Positions 23,802 to 33,205 of a stretch of DNA of 64,000 nt are shown one piece after another. Every line of letters begins with the position of its first letter. Position 1 is the stretch's first letter. The notes beneath the pieces are model-generated. The model ran no database searches. It was given only the letters and a program-made list of their open reading frames with translations, and was not told the DNA's origin. This DNA is from DASUKM01 sp036278735. GTDB lineage: Bacteria > Acidobacteriota > Vicinamibacteria > Vicinamibacterales > 2-12-FULL-66-21. The stretch covers positions 1-64,000 of the forward strand of contig DASUKM010000029.1 in assembly GCA_036278735.1 (NCBI GenBank), in the 5' to 3' direction. The position numbers were made by a program, and so were the translations under genes.

Positions 23802-26492
23802 TTATTCGGAGCGGAGCGCGACGAGAGGGTCGACGCGGGCGGCGCGGAGTCCCGGCCGCAGACACGCGGCCGCTGCGACCGCGACCAGAACGACGACCGC
23901 GGCGCCGAGCGTCAGGGGATCGTAAGGACCGATACCGAAGAGGAGCGCGCGCAGGGAGCCGACAACCGCCAGGCCAGCCGCGAATCCGATCGCGAGCCCG
24001 GCACCCGCAAGGGCGAGTCCTTCTGCGAGCACGCTGCGCAGGACCCGCCGGTCGTCGGCCCCGAGCGCCATCCGGATACCGATCTCGCGCGTCCGCTGCG
24101 CCACGCCGTACGACATCGTCCCGTAGAGGCCGATCGCCGCAACGAGCAGGGCGAGCACTCCGAAAAAGCCGGCCGCCGCGGCCGCCAGGCGTTCGGGCAG
24201 GAGGGTCTGATCGAGCAGGTGGGTGAGCGGCGTCACGTCCTCCAGGATTTCGTCGCGTCCGAGCGCCGTCACGGCGGCTTGGAGTTCCCCGTGCGATGGG
24301 GCGCGCCCTTTGATCAGCATCGCCTTGTAGTCCGCCTCACTGCCCTGCTGCAGCACCGCCGTGTAGACGGTGAGCACGTTGCCGCCCATCAATGAGTAGA
24401 GCCGCGAGTCGGACACGACCCCCACGATCTCGGCGATCTGCTCCGGCGGACGACGGCCCAGGCGCAACGAACGTCCGATCGCGGCCGCCGTCCCGAACAG
24501 CCGGGTGGCGAGGCTGCGGCTCACGACCGCGACGCGCCGGCTCGTCGAGTCGTCGCTCCACGAGAAGTCGCGCCCTTGCAGGACCGATATTCCCACCGAA
24601 CGAAAGAAATCCGGGGACACCGGGATCGTCTCCGCATCCACGGTTGCGGCCGCCGTCGAGACGGCGTCCTGCCAGCCCTCGCGCACGGCGGGCTTGAATA
24701 AGGTGAAGCTGACCGCGTCGACGCCGGGGAGCCGGCGCACCCGCTCCGCGAGACGCGGCAGGTAGACGTCGTTGTCGATGCCGCGATATCCATCCGGCAC
24801 GGGAGTCGGATACGCAATCGTCACGTTCTCGCCGTCCCAGCCAAGATCCAGCGATCGCAGCTGTTCGAGCGTGCGCACGAGCAGGCCGGCGTTCATGAGG
24901 AGCACGAGCGTCGCCGCGATCTGGACGACCGTCAGGACCTTCCCCGTCCGCCGTCCACGAGTGGACGTCCGGCTGTCGTGCCGAAGCCACTCGGCATTTC
25001 CCCGGCGGCCGACGCGCCAGGCCGGCACGATCGCGATGGCCAGGGCGGAGGCGATCGCGAGCGCAGCCGCGAACACGAACACGCGCGTGTCGGGGGACGC
25101 GTCGAATCCGACGGTCACGATGACATCGCTCAGGATGCTCGACGCCATCCTCGCCGCGACGATGCGTGCGAGCAGGAGGCCGGCCGCCGCGCTCGCGCCC
25201 GTGAGCAGCAGCGCCTCTGTCAACAACTGGCGGACCAGCCGCCCGCGGCCGGCGCCGAGCGCCAGCCGGACGCCCAGCTCCTGTTTTCGAGCCTCCGCGC
25301 GCGAGAGCATCAGGGCCGCGACGTTCAGGCACCCAATGAGCACGATCAGCAGCGCCACGCCGAGGACGGCGAGCAGCGGCTTCGCGTACAGATCCCTCAC
25401 GTGCGGCTCGACGCCGCGGGCCGCTGACGAGAGGGACAACGCGAGCAAACGGACGTCGGCGCGATCCTGCGCGGTCGCAGACGCCGGCACCGCAGCGTCG
25501 CGAAGACGAGGCCACCGCACCGCGAGCTGCGCTCGGGCCTGCGCCAGACTGACACCGGGACGAAGCCGGCCGACCGCCGTGATCCATCGGCTCGTGTGGG
25601 CCGGCAACGATTCGACCGACCGGCCGTCCAGCAGCGGCAGCGCGGTGATCGGAACGACGATGTCGGGCTCGACGACGAGCGCCAGTCCGGTGAAGCGCGG
25701 CGGCGCGACGCCGACGATCGCGAACGGCACGGTCTGGATTCGAATCGTCTGGCCGATGGCGGCCGGATCGCCGTGAAACAGGCGCTGCCAGAACGAGTAG
25801 CCCAGGACAGCGACCCGCTCGGCGCGCGGCGGATCGATGCCCATGTCGGACGACGACAGCAGACGGCCCGCGGCAGGACGAACACCCAGCATGTCGTAGA
25901 GGTTGCCGGTTGCGGCGGCAACACCGGGCCACGCCGTCTGATTGCCGACAGTCACCGCTTCGACCGACACGTCGCGCCAGCCGACGATCGTGGAGAACGG
26001 CCCGGGATCGCGGGCCAGCTCGCGAAACAGGGGGAAGGACACGTTCTCGTTCTCGCTGCCTTGGGCAACGGTGGCGATGCGCACGAGCGTACCGGGATCG
26101 CGCACGGGCAGTGCGCGGAACAGCAGCGCGTTGGCGAGGCTGAAAATGGCGGTGCTGGAGCCGATCGCGAGCCCCAGCGTCAGGAAGGCGGCGACGGTGA
26201 AGACCGGCGACTTGCGATAGCCGCGCCAGGCGTACCGCAGATCCTGCGCGAGGTCGGCGACCGAGCGCCAGCCCCGAGCGTCGCGGCAGCGCTCCCGCTG
26301 CCGCTGCAGACCGCCAAGCGCGGCCAGCGCGAGCCGCCGCGCCTCGTTGGGCGCAATCCCGCGCGCGACGTGCGCGGCCGTCTGCCGCGCGAGGTGATCC
26401 TGCAGCTCCTCGTCCAGGTCGCGATCGAGGTCGTGACCGCGGAACAGCGACCGCATGCGCATCCGGACGAGCTGCAGCCAGCGTGCGGCCAT
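23802..26492 (-). CDS. ADOP-type ABC transporter permease (MacB-like, duplicated)
   Basis: An 896-residue permease. The first 80 residues are a soluble prefix (D-L-D-E-E-L-Q-D-H-L) typical of the Acidobacterial duplicated orphan permease family. Two FtsX-like units follow, each with an N-terminal helix, a large extracytoplasmic MacB_PCD-like domain and three helices. Diagnostic segments include L-T-L-G-L-A-I-G near residue 104, R-K-Q-E-L-G-V-R-L-A-L-G-A-G-R and R-E-I-G-I-R-M-A-L-G-A-D-D. No ATPase gene is adjacent, as usual for this family. It follows the PadR gene by one base and starts after GGAGGTG. The role is probably mechanotransmission or export with an ATPase encoded elsewhere. Confidence 0.88.
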   Translation of the reverse strand: MAARWLQLVRMRMRSLFRGHDLDRDLDEELQDHLARQTAAHVARGIAPNEARRLALAALGGLQRQRERCRDARGWRSVADLAQDLRYAWRGYRKSPVFTVAAFLTLGLAIGSSTAIFSLANALLFRALPVRDPGTLVRIATVAQGSENENVSFPLFRELARDPGPFSTIVGWRDVSVEAVTVGNQTAWPGVAAATGNLYDMLGVRPAAGRLLSSSDMGIDPPRAERVAVLGYSFWQRLFHGDPAAIGQTIRIQTVPFAIVGVAPPRFTGLALVVEPDIVVPITALPLLDGRSVESLPAHTSRWITAVGRLRPGVSLAQARAQLAVRWPRLRDAAVPASATAQDRADVRLLALSLSSAARGVEPHVRDLYAKPLLAVLGVALLIVLIGCLNVAALMLSRAEARKQELGVRLALGAGRGRLVRQLLTEALLLTGASAAAGLLLARIVAARMASSILSDVIVTVGFDASPDTRVFVFAAALAIASALAIAIVPAWRVGRRGNAEWLRHDSRTSTRGRRTGKVLTVVQIAATLVLLMNAGLLVRTLEQLRSLDLGWDGENVTIAYPTPVPDGYRGIDNDVYLPRLAERVRRLPGVDAVSFTLFKPAVREGWQDAVSTAAATVDAETIPVSPDFFRSVGISVLQGRDFSWSDDSTSRRVAVVSRSLATRLFGTAAAIGRSLRLGRRPPEQIAEIVGVVSDSRLYSLMGGNVLTVYTAVLQQGSEADYKAMLIKGRAPSHGELQAAVTALGRDEILEDVTPLTHLLDQTLLPERLAAAAAGFFGVLALLVAAIGLYGTMSYGVAQRTREIGIRMALGADDRRVLRSVLAEGLALAGAGLAIGFAAGLAVVGSLRALLFGIGPYDPLTLGAAVVVLVAVAAAACLRPGLRAARVDPLVALRSE

Positions 26493-26493
26493 G

Positions 26494-26829
26494 TCACACC
26501 TCCCGGAGCTTGACCACCTGCGTGATCGCCCCCGCGAGACGGTGCCAGTTGGCGGCTTCTCTCTCGAGTTGCTTCTGTCCAGCCCTGGTCAACGCGTAGA
26601 ACTTCGCGCGCCGATTGTTCTCGCTCGGCCGCCACTCCGCGGTGATCCAGCCCTCGTGTTCGAGCTTGTGCAACGCCGGATACAGCGACCCGTCGCTGAC
26701 CTGCAGCACGTCGCGCGAGACCTGCTTGAGGCGCTCTCCCACCGCCCACCCGTTGAGCGGCTCGAGCGCGAGAATTTTCAGGATCAGGAGGTCCAGCGTC
26801 CCCTGGACGAGGTCGGACGGTTTGCTCAC
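26494..26829 (-). CDS. PadR family transcriptional regulator (Acidobacterial ADOP-associated type)
   Basis: A 111-residue winged-helix regulator: L-V-Q-G-T-L-D-L-L-I-L-K, then V-S-D-G-S-L-Y-P-A-L-H-K-L-E and the wing G-W-I-T-A-E-W. This short PadR form is the known companion of ADOP permeases, and here it is one base upstream of one. It very probably represses this two-gene operon. The ligand is unknown. Confidence 0.93.
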   Translation of the reverse strand: MSKPSDLVQGTLDLLILKILALEPLNGWAVGERLKQVSRDVLQVSDGSLYPALHKLEHEGWITAEWRPSENNRRAKFYALTRAGQKQLEREAANWHRLAGAITQVVKLREV

Positions 26830-26920
26830 GGCCGCTCCTCTCGGTTACCGAGCCATGATAGGGCCGCTCGCCTCGGAACGCAAGCGCCGCCCTGCTGACG
26901 CCAGCCCACCGTGCCGGCGC

Positions 26921-26926
26921 TATACT
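26921..26926 (+). promoter_or_regulatory. Possible -10 element upstream of the cupin gene
   Basis: TATACT lies 23 bases before the cupin ATG in otherwise GC-rich DNA. A convincing -35 is not visible (the closest, CTGACG, would need a 20-base spacer), so this is a weak call. Confidence 0.3.
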
Positions 26927-26949
26927 CAGGATTGGTCCACGGGGGTCGT

Positions 26950-27633
26950 ATGGCGCAGGCGGGCACGGTCGCGGAGAATCCGGTCACGGGTGAACGGATG
27001 GTCTTTCTTCGGACGGCGGCGGACACCCACGGTCAACTCCTTCGCTTCGATCACTTCCTGAAAATCGGGGGCTTCGGGCCCAACGAACACATCCATCCGC
27101 TGCAGGAAGAGCACTTCCACGTCGTCGAGGGCCGCATGGGGGTGGTGCTCGACGGCCAGGAGCACATCCTCGAGGAGGGAAGCGACATCGCGATTCCACC
27201 CGGCGCGCGGCACACCTGGTGGAACGCCGGCGACATCGAGCTGCACCAGATCACGGAGTTCCGTCCGGCGCGGTCGTTCGAGGTCTTCGCGGAAACGCTC
27301 GCGGCGCTCGGCCGCGAGGAGGGGATTTACAAGGGGCTCCGGCTGACGCTGCAGTTCGCGGTGCTGTCGTCCTCGTGTCCCGACAACGTGTACGTGACGA
27401 AGCCGCCGGTGCCGGTGTGGGTGCAGAAGCTGGCCTACCCGATTCTCGCGCGGATCGCCGCCTTGTTCGGGTATCGGCGACGCTATCTCCAGTACGCGCT
27501 GCCGGAGCCCGGGTCCTCCGCGCGCTCGCCTCACGCCGCGACGGGACCGCTGGCGGGAGGGGCGCGCCCCTCAGGACCGGGAGTTCGGGAGCCGGCTGAT
27601 CGTCTCGCCGAACGGACGCATGGCGGTCGATAG
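26950..27633 (+). CDS. Cupin-domain protein
   Basis: A 227-residue protein. The cupin core lies at about residues 35-110: N-E-H-I-H-P-L-Q-E-E-H-F-H-V-V-E-G gives the first metal motif (two His, Glu, His pattern), and I-P-P-G-A-R-H-T-W-W-N gives the second. A C-terminal hydrophobic helix lies near residues 165-180. The ATG at 26950 is chosen over an upstream GTG at 26911 because the -10-like TATACT would otherwise be too close. The last 20 codons overlap the end of the convergent flavoprotein gene by 63 bases, so the true end could be misjudged only if there is a sequencing error. Function is unknown. Confidence 0.75.
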   Translation: MAQAGTVAENPVTGERMVFLRTAADTHGQLLRFDHFLKIGGFGPNEHIHPLQEEHFHVVEGRMGVVLDGQEHILEEGSDIAIPPGARHTWWNAGDIELHQITEFRPARSFEVFAETLAALGREEGIYKGLRLTLQFAVLSSSCPDNVYVTKPPVPVWVQKLAYPILARIAALFGYRRRYLQYALPEPGSSARSPHAATGPLAGGARPSGPGVREPADRLAERTHGGR

Positions 27634-29172
27634 CGCCTGCGCCTCGCGCTCCCCGAGCGAGAGCAGCTCGACCTGGGTGCGGGCTCGCACCGTGGCCGTG
27701 CGGCGCACGTTCTGAAACACGGCCCTCTCGCCGAAATGCTGGCCCGGTCCGAGAACGGCGAGCGTTCGCTCGACGCCGTCCTCGTGGCGGAGCACTTCGA
27801 CCTCTCCCGTCCAGATCACATAAAGACTGCGCCCCAGCTCCCCCTCCCGGACGATGTCCTGACCCGGTTCGTAGTGTTCCCGCCGCACGCCGTACGGCTC
27901 GTTGACGTGCACGTCCACGATTTCGCGCCCCACCCACGGCGTGACCAGCCAGTCCAGCAGGATGCGGGCCTTGCGATCCCATGTCGGTACGAACGACAGG
28001 AACACGGCCCGCCAGAGCACCCAGGCGGGCAGGCCGTACAAGCGGATCCCCTTCACGTGCGCGATCGCCCGCCGCCGGCCGAGCGCACACGCCTCGCCGA
28101 GCCCCGTGAAGCGGTACGGCTTCGGCGCGGCGCCGGCGACGACGCGCGCGAGGTTCCGACCGGCCGTCTCCCCTTGTGTCATCGCGTAGGGCGCGAGGGT
28201 CGGACACGTGCCGCCGCGCGGGTGCGGCACGGCGGCGCAGTCGCCCGCCGCCCACACATGGTCCGTGCGCAGCACCCGGATGGTCGCGTCGGTCTTCACG
28301 CGCCCGCGTTCGTCGCGTTCGAATGGGAGCAGATCGAGCAGCGGCGAAAGCGCCGTCCCCGCGCAGCTGATGATCGAACGCGTGGGAATACGCTCGCCAT
28401 CGTTCAGCACCGCCTCTTCCGGGGTCGCAGCGGCCAGGCGCGCTCCCACGCGCACCTCGACCCCGAGCCGTGCGAGCGCACGCTCCGCATAGCGCACCAG
28501 CGGCGGATGGCGCTGCTCCAGCTCCGGGAGAATGCGCTTCCCGCTGTGCACCACGATCACTCGCACTTCCTCCGGCCGGATCCGGCGATACTCCTTGCGC
28601 GTGACGATTCGAAGAAAGTCCTGCAATTCCGCCGCGACCTCGACACCGCCGAAATTGCCGCCCACGATCACGAACGTGAGCAGGCGCCGGCGCTCCGCCT
28701 CGTCCGGCTCGAACTCGGCCATCTCCAGCACGCTCAGGAAGTGACTGCGGACCTTGAAGCAGTCCCAGAACGTCTTGAGGCGCAGGGCATGCTCGGCGAT
28801 GCCCGGATAGCGCGACAGATCGTCGACGGACCCGATGGCGATCACGAGATGATCGTACGAGAGGATGTACTGACGGCCGTCGAGCGCGCGGCTCGTGGTC
28901 ACGGTGCGCGCGTCGACGTCGATCGCCTCGATGACCGCGTTGTGGAAGTGCGCGGCAGCCGGGAAGATCCGGCGCGCCGGACTGGCGATCTGTTCCGGCT
29001 GCATCCGCCCGCCGAGCATCTCGCCCACGAAGCCGTGGAACGTATGAAAGTTGTCGCGGCTCACGACCGTCAGGTCCACGAGGCCGCGCCGCAGCGCCGG
29101 CCCGAGTCCCCGCGCGAGACCCGCGGCGGCAAATCCTCCCCCGAGGCAGACGACCCGCGCCGGCGCGCTCAT
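27571..29172 (-). CDS. NDH-2-type FAD/NAD(P) oxidoreductase fused to a cyclic-nucleotide-binding domain
   Basis: A 533-residue fusion. Residues 1-390 are a type II NADH dehydrogenase-like flavoprotein. The FAD site is V-V-C-L-G-G-G-F-A-A-A-G-L-A, the NAD site F-V-I-V-G-G-N-F-G-G-V-E-V-A and the second FAD motif V-W-A-A-G-D-C-A-A-V-P. A hydrophobic, membrane-associating stretch follows near 375-400. Residues about 420-525 are a CAP-family ligand-binding domain (G-Q-D-I-V-R-E-G-E-L-G-R-S-L-Y-V-I, F-G-E-R-A-V-F, R-R-T-A-T-V-R-A). The fusion suggests quinone reduction gated by a cyclic nucleotide. A lone domain of the same type is encoded divergently 224 bases away. Confidence 0.85.
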   Translation of the reverse strand: MSAPARVVCLGGGFAAAGLARGLGPALRRGLVDLTVVSRDNFHTFHGFVGEMLGGRMQPEQIASPARRIFPAAAHFHNAVIEAIDVDARTVTTSRALDGRQYILSYDHLVIAIGSVDDLSRYPGIAEHALRLKTFWDCFKVRSHFLSVLEMAEFEPDEAERRRLLTFVIVGGNFGGVEVAAELQDFLRIVTRKEYRRIRPEEVRVIVVHSGKRILPELEQRHPPLVRYAERALARLGVEVRVGARLAAATPEEAVLNDGERIPTRSIISCAGTALSPLLDLLPFERDERGRVKTDATIRVLRTDHVWAAGDCAAVPHPRGGTCPTLAPYAMTQGETAGRNLARVVAGAAPKPYRFTGLGEACALGRRRAIAHVKGIRLYGLPAWVLWRAVFLSFVPTWDRKARILLDWLVTPWVGREIVDVHVNEPYGVRREHYEPGQDIVREGELGRSLYVIWTGEVEVLRHEDGVERTLAVLGPGQHFGERAVFQNVRRTATVRARTQVELLSLGEREAQALSTAMRPFGETISRLPNSRS

Positions 29173-29334
29173 CGGTTCCTCCGGCTCGTCGGCGCACAGG
29201 CGGCAAACCCGCCCTGCGGCCCAGAAATGCGTGAACGTTGGCGACCGCAGGCGTCACACGAACGACGGATTGGCGGTGATCGTCGGCGCTTCCGGCCTAT
29301 TTGTCAACCCGGTGCGATCGGGCGCGTGTCCACA

Positions 29335-29340
29335 TATAAT
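29335..29340 (+). promoter_or_regulatory. Consensus -10 hexamer upstream of the cyclic-nucleotide-binding gene
   Basis: A perfect TATAAT lies 57 bases before the ATG at 29397, in the divergent region between the two cyclic-nucleotide-binding genes. No good -35 lies at 16-18 bases upstream; TTGTCA occurs 28 bases upstream, which is too far. Confidence 0.35.
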
Positions 29341-29396
29341 CTCGTAATCTCGGAGCCCTGCCGGCGACCTCATCAGCAGGCCCGAAGAGGTGCAGG

Positions 29397-29843
29397 ATGA
29401 TTTTCCAGGATGCACGCGATTACGAGGACGGAGAAGTCATCGTCACCGAGGGCGACTCCGGCGCCGATATGTTCATCGTCCAGACGGGACGCGTCGCCGT
29501 CACCAAAACGGTGGGCGGGCGGCAGGTCCAGCTCGCGATCCTGGAGCGCGGCAACTTCTTCGGCGAGATGTCGCTGCTCGAGTCCCTGCCGCGCAGCGCC
29601 ACGGTGCGGGCCGTCGGCCCCGCCCGGCTGGTCGCGATCCGGACCGGCGAACTGCTGTTGAAGATCCGGCGCGATCCGACGTTCGCGTTCGAAATGCTGC
29701 AGCACATGAGCGGGCGGATCCGCCACCTCGACGACCAGGTCACGATGCTGCTCCAGGACAAGGGCGTCTCGTCGTCGGAGGCCGGCGTGGCGGCCGCGGA
29801 GATCGAATTCGCCGCGCCGGCGCGTGCCGGCGGCGCCGGCTGA
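29397..29843 (+). CDS. Stand-alone cyclic-nucleotide-binding (CAP-like) protein
   Basis: A 148-residue protein made of one CAP-family effector domain: G-E-V-I-V-T-E-G-D-S-G-A-D-M-F-I-V, then the phosphate-binding cassette F-F-G-E-M-S-L-L-E-S-L-P-R-S-A-T-V. A short C-terminal helix and an Ala-rich tail follow; there is no DNA-binding helix-turn-helix. The cassette Arg-Ser-Ala matches cNMP-binding members. It lies 30 bases before the GMC oxidase gene and probably shares its transcript. It may regulate that enzyme or report second-messenger level, which is an inference. Confidence 0.85.
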   Translation: MIFQDARDYEDGEVIVTEGDSGADMFIVQTGRVAVTKTVGGRQVQLAILERGNFFGEMSLLESLPRSATVRAVGPARLVAIRTGELLLKIRRDPTFAFEMLQHMSGRIRHLDDQVTMLLQDKGVSSSEAGVAAAEIEFAAPARAGGAG

Positions 29844-29872
29844 TCGTTCGTCAATCTCCTCCCGGGTGACCA

Positions 29873-32800
29873 ATGGCACGTCTCTCTTGCGCAGCCGCAC
29901 ACATCAAGGACCACTACGAGGTGGTCGTCGTCGGATCGGGCTACGGCGGCAGCATCGCGGCCTCGCGCCTCGCACGTGCGGGGCGCTCCGTGTGTCTGCT
30001 CGAGCGCGGGCGGGAATTCCAGCCGGGCGAATTTCCCGACACGCTCCTCGAGGCGGCGCGCGAGTTCCAGACCGATCTGCCCTCCGGGCACGTGGGCTTG
30101 CGGACGGGCCTCTTCGACATGCGGGTCAACGACGACATCTCGGTGTTCCAGGGCTGCGGGCTCGGCGGCACCTCGCTCATCAACGCGAACGTGTCGCTGC
30201 GGGCGGATCGCCGCGTGTTCCAGGATCCGGTCTGGCCCACCGCGGTCCGCTCGGATCCCGCCGTCCTCGACGACGGCTATCGGCTCGCCGAGGAGATGCT
30301 CGCCCCCACGCCGTACCCGGATCACTTCCCCGCGCTCGCGAAGCTCGACGCGCACCTCAAGAGCGCGGGCGTGCTGAACGCGCCGGTCAGGCGCGCGCCC
30401 ATCAACGTCACCTTCACCGCCGGCCTCAACCGCGCGGGAGTCCAGCAGGAGCCGTGCAACCTGTGCGGCGATTGCGTGACCGGCTGCAATCATCGGGCGA
30501 AGAACACCACGTCGATGAACTATCTGCCCGACGCGCGGCGTCACGGGGCGGACATTCTGACGGGCCTGAGCGTTCGATACGTCGAGCGTCGCGGCGGACG
30601 CTGGCTGGTGCACTATCAGATCCTCGAATCCGGACGCGAATCGTTCAACGCCGACACGCTGGTCGTCTCGGCCGACGTCGTGGTGCTCGCGGGGGGCAGT
30701 CTGGGCAGCACCGAAATCCTGCTCCGCTCACGCGCGCACGGCCTTCCGCTGTCGTCGCAGATCGGAGAGCGCTTCACCGGCAACGGCGACGTGCTCGCGT
30801 TCGCCTACAACTGCGATCAGCCGCTCAACGGCATCGGGCGCGGCGAACTGACGCTGTCGGATGCGAACGTGGGCCCGTGCATCACGGCCGTCATCGACCT
30901 GCGCGACCAGCCGAACGTCGACGACGGGATGGTCATTGAGGAAGGATCGATTCCGGGCGCCATCCGCGGCTTCCTGACCGGGGCGATGGCTGCCGCGGCG
31001 GCGGCCATCGGGCGCGACACCGACAGCGGCATCCGCGACGCGTGGCACGAGGGCACGCGTGAGCTGGCCGGACTCGTCGGCGGCGCGTACACGGGCGCCG
31101 TCCACAACACGCAGACATTCCTGGTGATGGCCCACGACGGCAGTGGCGGGCGGATGACGCTCGAGCACGACCGGCTCCGCATCCACTGGCCCGGCGTCGG
31201 GGACGCCCCCATCTTCGAGCAGGTGGCGCAGAAGCTCGAGAAGGCGGCGTCCGCGCTGGGCGGCACCTACGTGCGCAACCCGCTCTGGTCCGGTCTGACG
31301 AACCACGCGCTCGTGACCGTCCACCCGCTCGGGGGATGCGGCATGGCGGATCGCGCCGAACAGGGCGTCGTGAACCACAAGGGACAGGTGTTCGCCGGAC
31401 CGTCGGGGACGGAGGCGTACGAGGGCTTGTACGTCTTCGACGGCGCCATCATGCCGCGTTCCCTCGGCGTGAATCCCCTGCTGACGATCTCCGCCTTCGC
31501 CGAGCGCAACGCCGCGCTGCTCGCGCGCGACCGCGGATGGACGATCGATTATGCCGAGCGCGCTTCGCCCGGGGCGGCGCCGCCCGACCCGAAGCCGGGC
31601 ATCCAGTTCACCGAAACGATGAAGGGGTTTTTCACGCCGGACGCGAACGATTTTCAGCAGGCCTGGGATCTCGGCCGGCAGGCGAACTCCCCCTTCAGTT
31701 TTCTCCTCACCGTCTCGACCGACGACGCCGAAGCCATGCTGACGGATCCGCAGCACAAGGGGCGGATGGTCGGGACCGTGGAAGCGCCAGCCCTCTCGCC
31801 GACGCCGCTCACCGCCACCGAGGGGGTCTTCCGGCTGTTCGTCGTCAACCCGGCGCAGCCGGGCGTGCGCAACATGGTCTACTCCATGACGCTCACGAGC
31901 GACGAGGGCGCGCGATACCGCTTCAGCGGCTACAAGGTGGTGCGCGACGATCGCGGCCTCGACCTCTGGTCCGACACGACGACCATGTTCGTCGTCGTGT
32001 ACCGCCGAGAAGGCGATGCGGAACACGAGGTCGGGAAGGGGCTCCTGCGCATCAGGCCGGCGGACTTCCTGAAGCAGATGAATTCGTTCCGGGCGATCAA
32101 CTGCCCTTCGATCACGCAGCGGCTCTCCGTCATCGCGCGGTTCGGCCGGTTCTTCGGCGGGGCGCTCTACGACGTGTACGGCAGCGTGTTCGCGCGCCCC
32201 ACGGCCTTCGGCCCCGAGACCCGCCCGCGCAAGAAGCGCACCCTGCTGCTGCCGGCGCCCGAGGTGGTGTTCGTGGAAGCGGCCGACGGGGCGCACCTCT
32301 GCCTGACGCGCTACCAGGCCGGACGCAAGGGGCCCGTGGTGCTGGTGCCCGGCGCAGGGACGTCGAGCCTCGTCTTCGTGCTCGACACGCTCGCCGTGAC
32401 GCCGGCGGAGTTCCTCTGCGCGCATGGCTACGACGTGTGGCTGCTCGATCCCCGCAGCAGCCCCGCCGTCCGCCACACGCCGCTGGCCTGCTCGCTGGAC
32501 GAAGTCGCGAAGTATGACATCCCCGCCGCCATCCGCAAGGTGATCGAGATCACCGGCGCCCCCGACGTCCAGGTCGTGGCGCACTGTCTCGGCGCCGCGG
32601 CGTTCCAGATGAGCGTTCTCGGCGGGTATCTGGCCTCGGGCGTGCGATCCGCCGTGCTCTCGCAGTTCGGCGCGTATGTCGGGGCAGGGCCGGCCGCGCG
32701 GCACTTCCCGCCCCAGGGGCCGGCGGCCGCGTGCGACGGCGAGGCGTGCGGACGGATCCGCCACGTCTGGGGGGAAGCGTTCGATCACGGGCAGCTCGAC

Positions 32801-33169
32801 CCGCTGACGCACGAGGCGCTGCGCGGCCTCTTCGGACTGGCCGACGAGCAGATCGTCGACCATCTCGCGCGCATCTTCGAGAGCGGCCGCCTCGTCGACA
32901 AGGCCGGCGGCGACGTCTACCTGCCGCACGTCGATCGGCTGAACCTGCCGATCACGTTCATCCAGGGGGAGCGGAACGGCGTGCTGGCGCCAGCGGGCAG
33001 CGCACGGACGTTCGCGGCGCTCTGCGAGCGGAACGGACCCGCGCTCTACCGCCATCGAGTGTTCGCGGGGTACGGACACCTGGACTGCCTGGTCGGGAAG
33101 GACGCCGCGCGCGACGTGTATCCGGTCGTGGCGGCCGAACTGGACCGGTACAATGCCCTGCCGCGGTAG
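29873..33169 (+). CDS. Cholesterol-oxidase-like GMC oxidoreductase fused to an alpha/beta hydrolase
   Basis: A 1098-residue fusion. Residues 15-560 are a GMC flavoenzyme: V-V-V-V-G-S-G-Y-G-G-S near 18, G-L-G-G-T-S-L-I-N-A-N near 97, the Cys cluster C-N-L-C-G-D-C-V-T-G-C near 200 seen in ChoD-like enzymes, and V-H-P-L-G-G-C-G-M with N-P-L-L-T-I-S at the end. A linker-like beta region (570-770) follows. Residues 800-1098 are an alpha/beta hydrolase with nucleophile elbow A-H-C-L-G-A (C905, where Ser is usual) and a likely catalytic His in G-Y-G-H-L-D. The likely substrate is a sterol-like alcohol. It converges on the lipid-type operon ending at 33197. Confidence 0.85.
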   Translation: MARLSCAAAHIKDHYEVVVVGSGYGGSIAASRLARAGRSVCLLERGREFQPGEFPDTLLEAAREFQTDLPSGHVGLRTGLFDMRVNDDISVFQGCGLGGTSLINANVSLRADRRVFQDPVWPTAVRSDPAVLDDGYRLAEEMLAPTPYPDHFPALAKLDAHLKSAGVLNAPVRRAPINVTFTAGLNRAGVQQEPCNLCGDCVTGCNHRAKNTTSMNYLPDARRHGADILTGLSVRYVERRGGRWLVHYQILESGRESFNADTLVVSADVVVLAGGSLGSTEILLRSRAHGLPLSSQIGERFTGNGDVLAFAYNCDQPLNGIGRGELTLSDANVGPCITAVIDLRDQPNVDDGMVIEEGSIPGAIRGFLTGAMAAAAAAIGRDTDSGIRDAWHEGTRELAGLVGGAYTGAVHNTQTFLVMAHDGSGGRMTLEHDRLRIHWPGVGDAPIFEQVAQKLEKAASALGGTYVRNPLWSGLTNHALVTVHPLGGCGMADRAEQGVVNHKGQVFAGPSGTEAYEGLYVFDGAIMPRSLGVNPLLTISAFAERNAALLARDRGWTIDYAERASPGAAPPDPKPGIQFTETMKGFFTPDANDFQQAWDLGRQANSPFSFLLTVSTDDAEAMLTDPQHKGRMVGTVEAPALSPTPLTATEGVFRLFVVNPAQPGVRNMVYSMTLTSDEGARYRFSGYKVVRDDRGLDLWSDTTTMFVVVYRREGDAEHEVGKGLLRIRPADFLKQMNSFRAINCPSITQRLSVIARFGRFFGGALYDVYGSVFARPTAFGPETRPRKKRTLLLPAPEVVFVEAADGAHLCLTRYQAGRKGPVVLVPGAGTSSLVFVLDTLAVTPAEFLCAHGYDVWLLDPRSSPAVRHTPLACSLDEVAKYDIPAAIRKVIEITGAPDVQVVAHCLGAAAFQMSVLGGYLASGVRSAVLSQFGAYVGAGPAARHFPPQGPAAACDGEACGRIRHVWGEAFDHGQLDPLTHEALRGLFGLADEQIVDHLARIFESGRLVDKAGGDVYLPHVDRLNLPITFIQGERNGVLAPAGSARTFAALCERNGPALYRHRVFAGYGHLDCLVGKDAARDVYPVVAAELDRYNALPR

Positions 33170-33185
33170 CCTGCGGCGTCGACCT

Positions 33186-33205
33186 GCCGGATGCGTCTAT
33201 CCGGC
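33186..33205. terminator. Hairpin between convergent GMC and FAD-oxidase genes
   Basis: GCCGGAT, a 6-base loop and ATCCGGC form a perfect 7-bp stem. It spans the stop of the minus-strand gene and lies 17 bases after the plus-strand stop. It could serve both directions, although no T-run follows. Confidence 0.4.
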
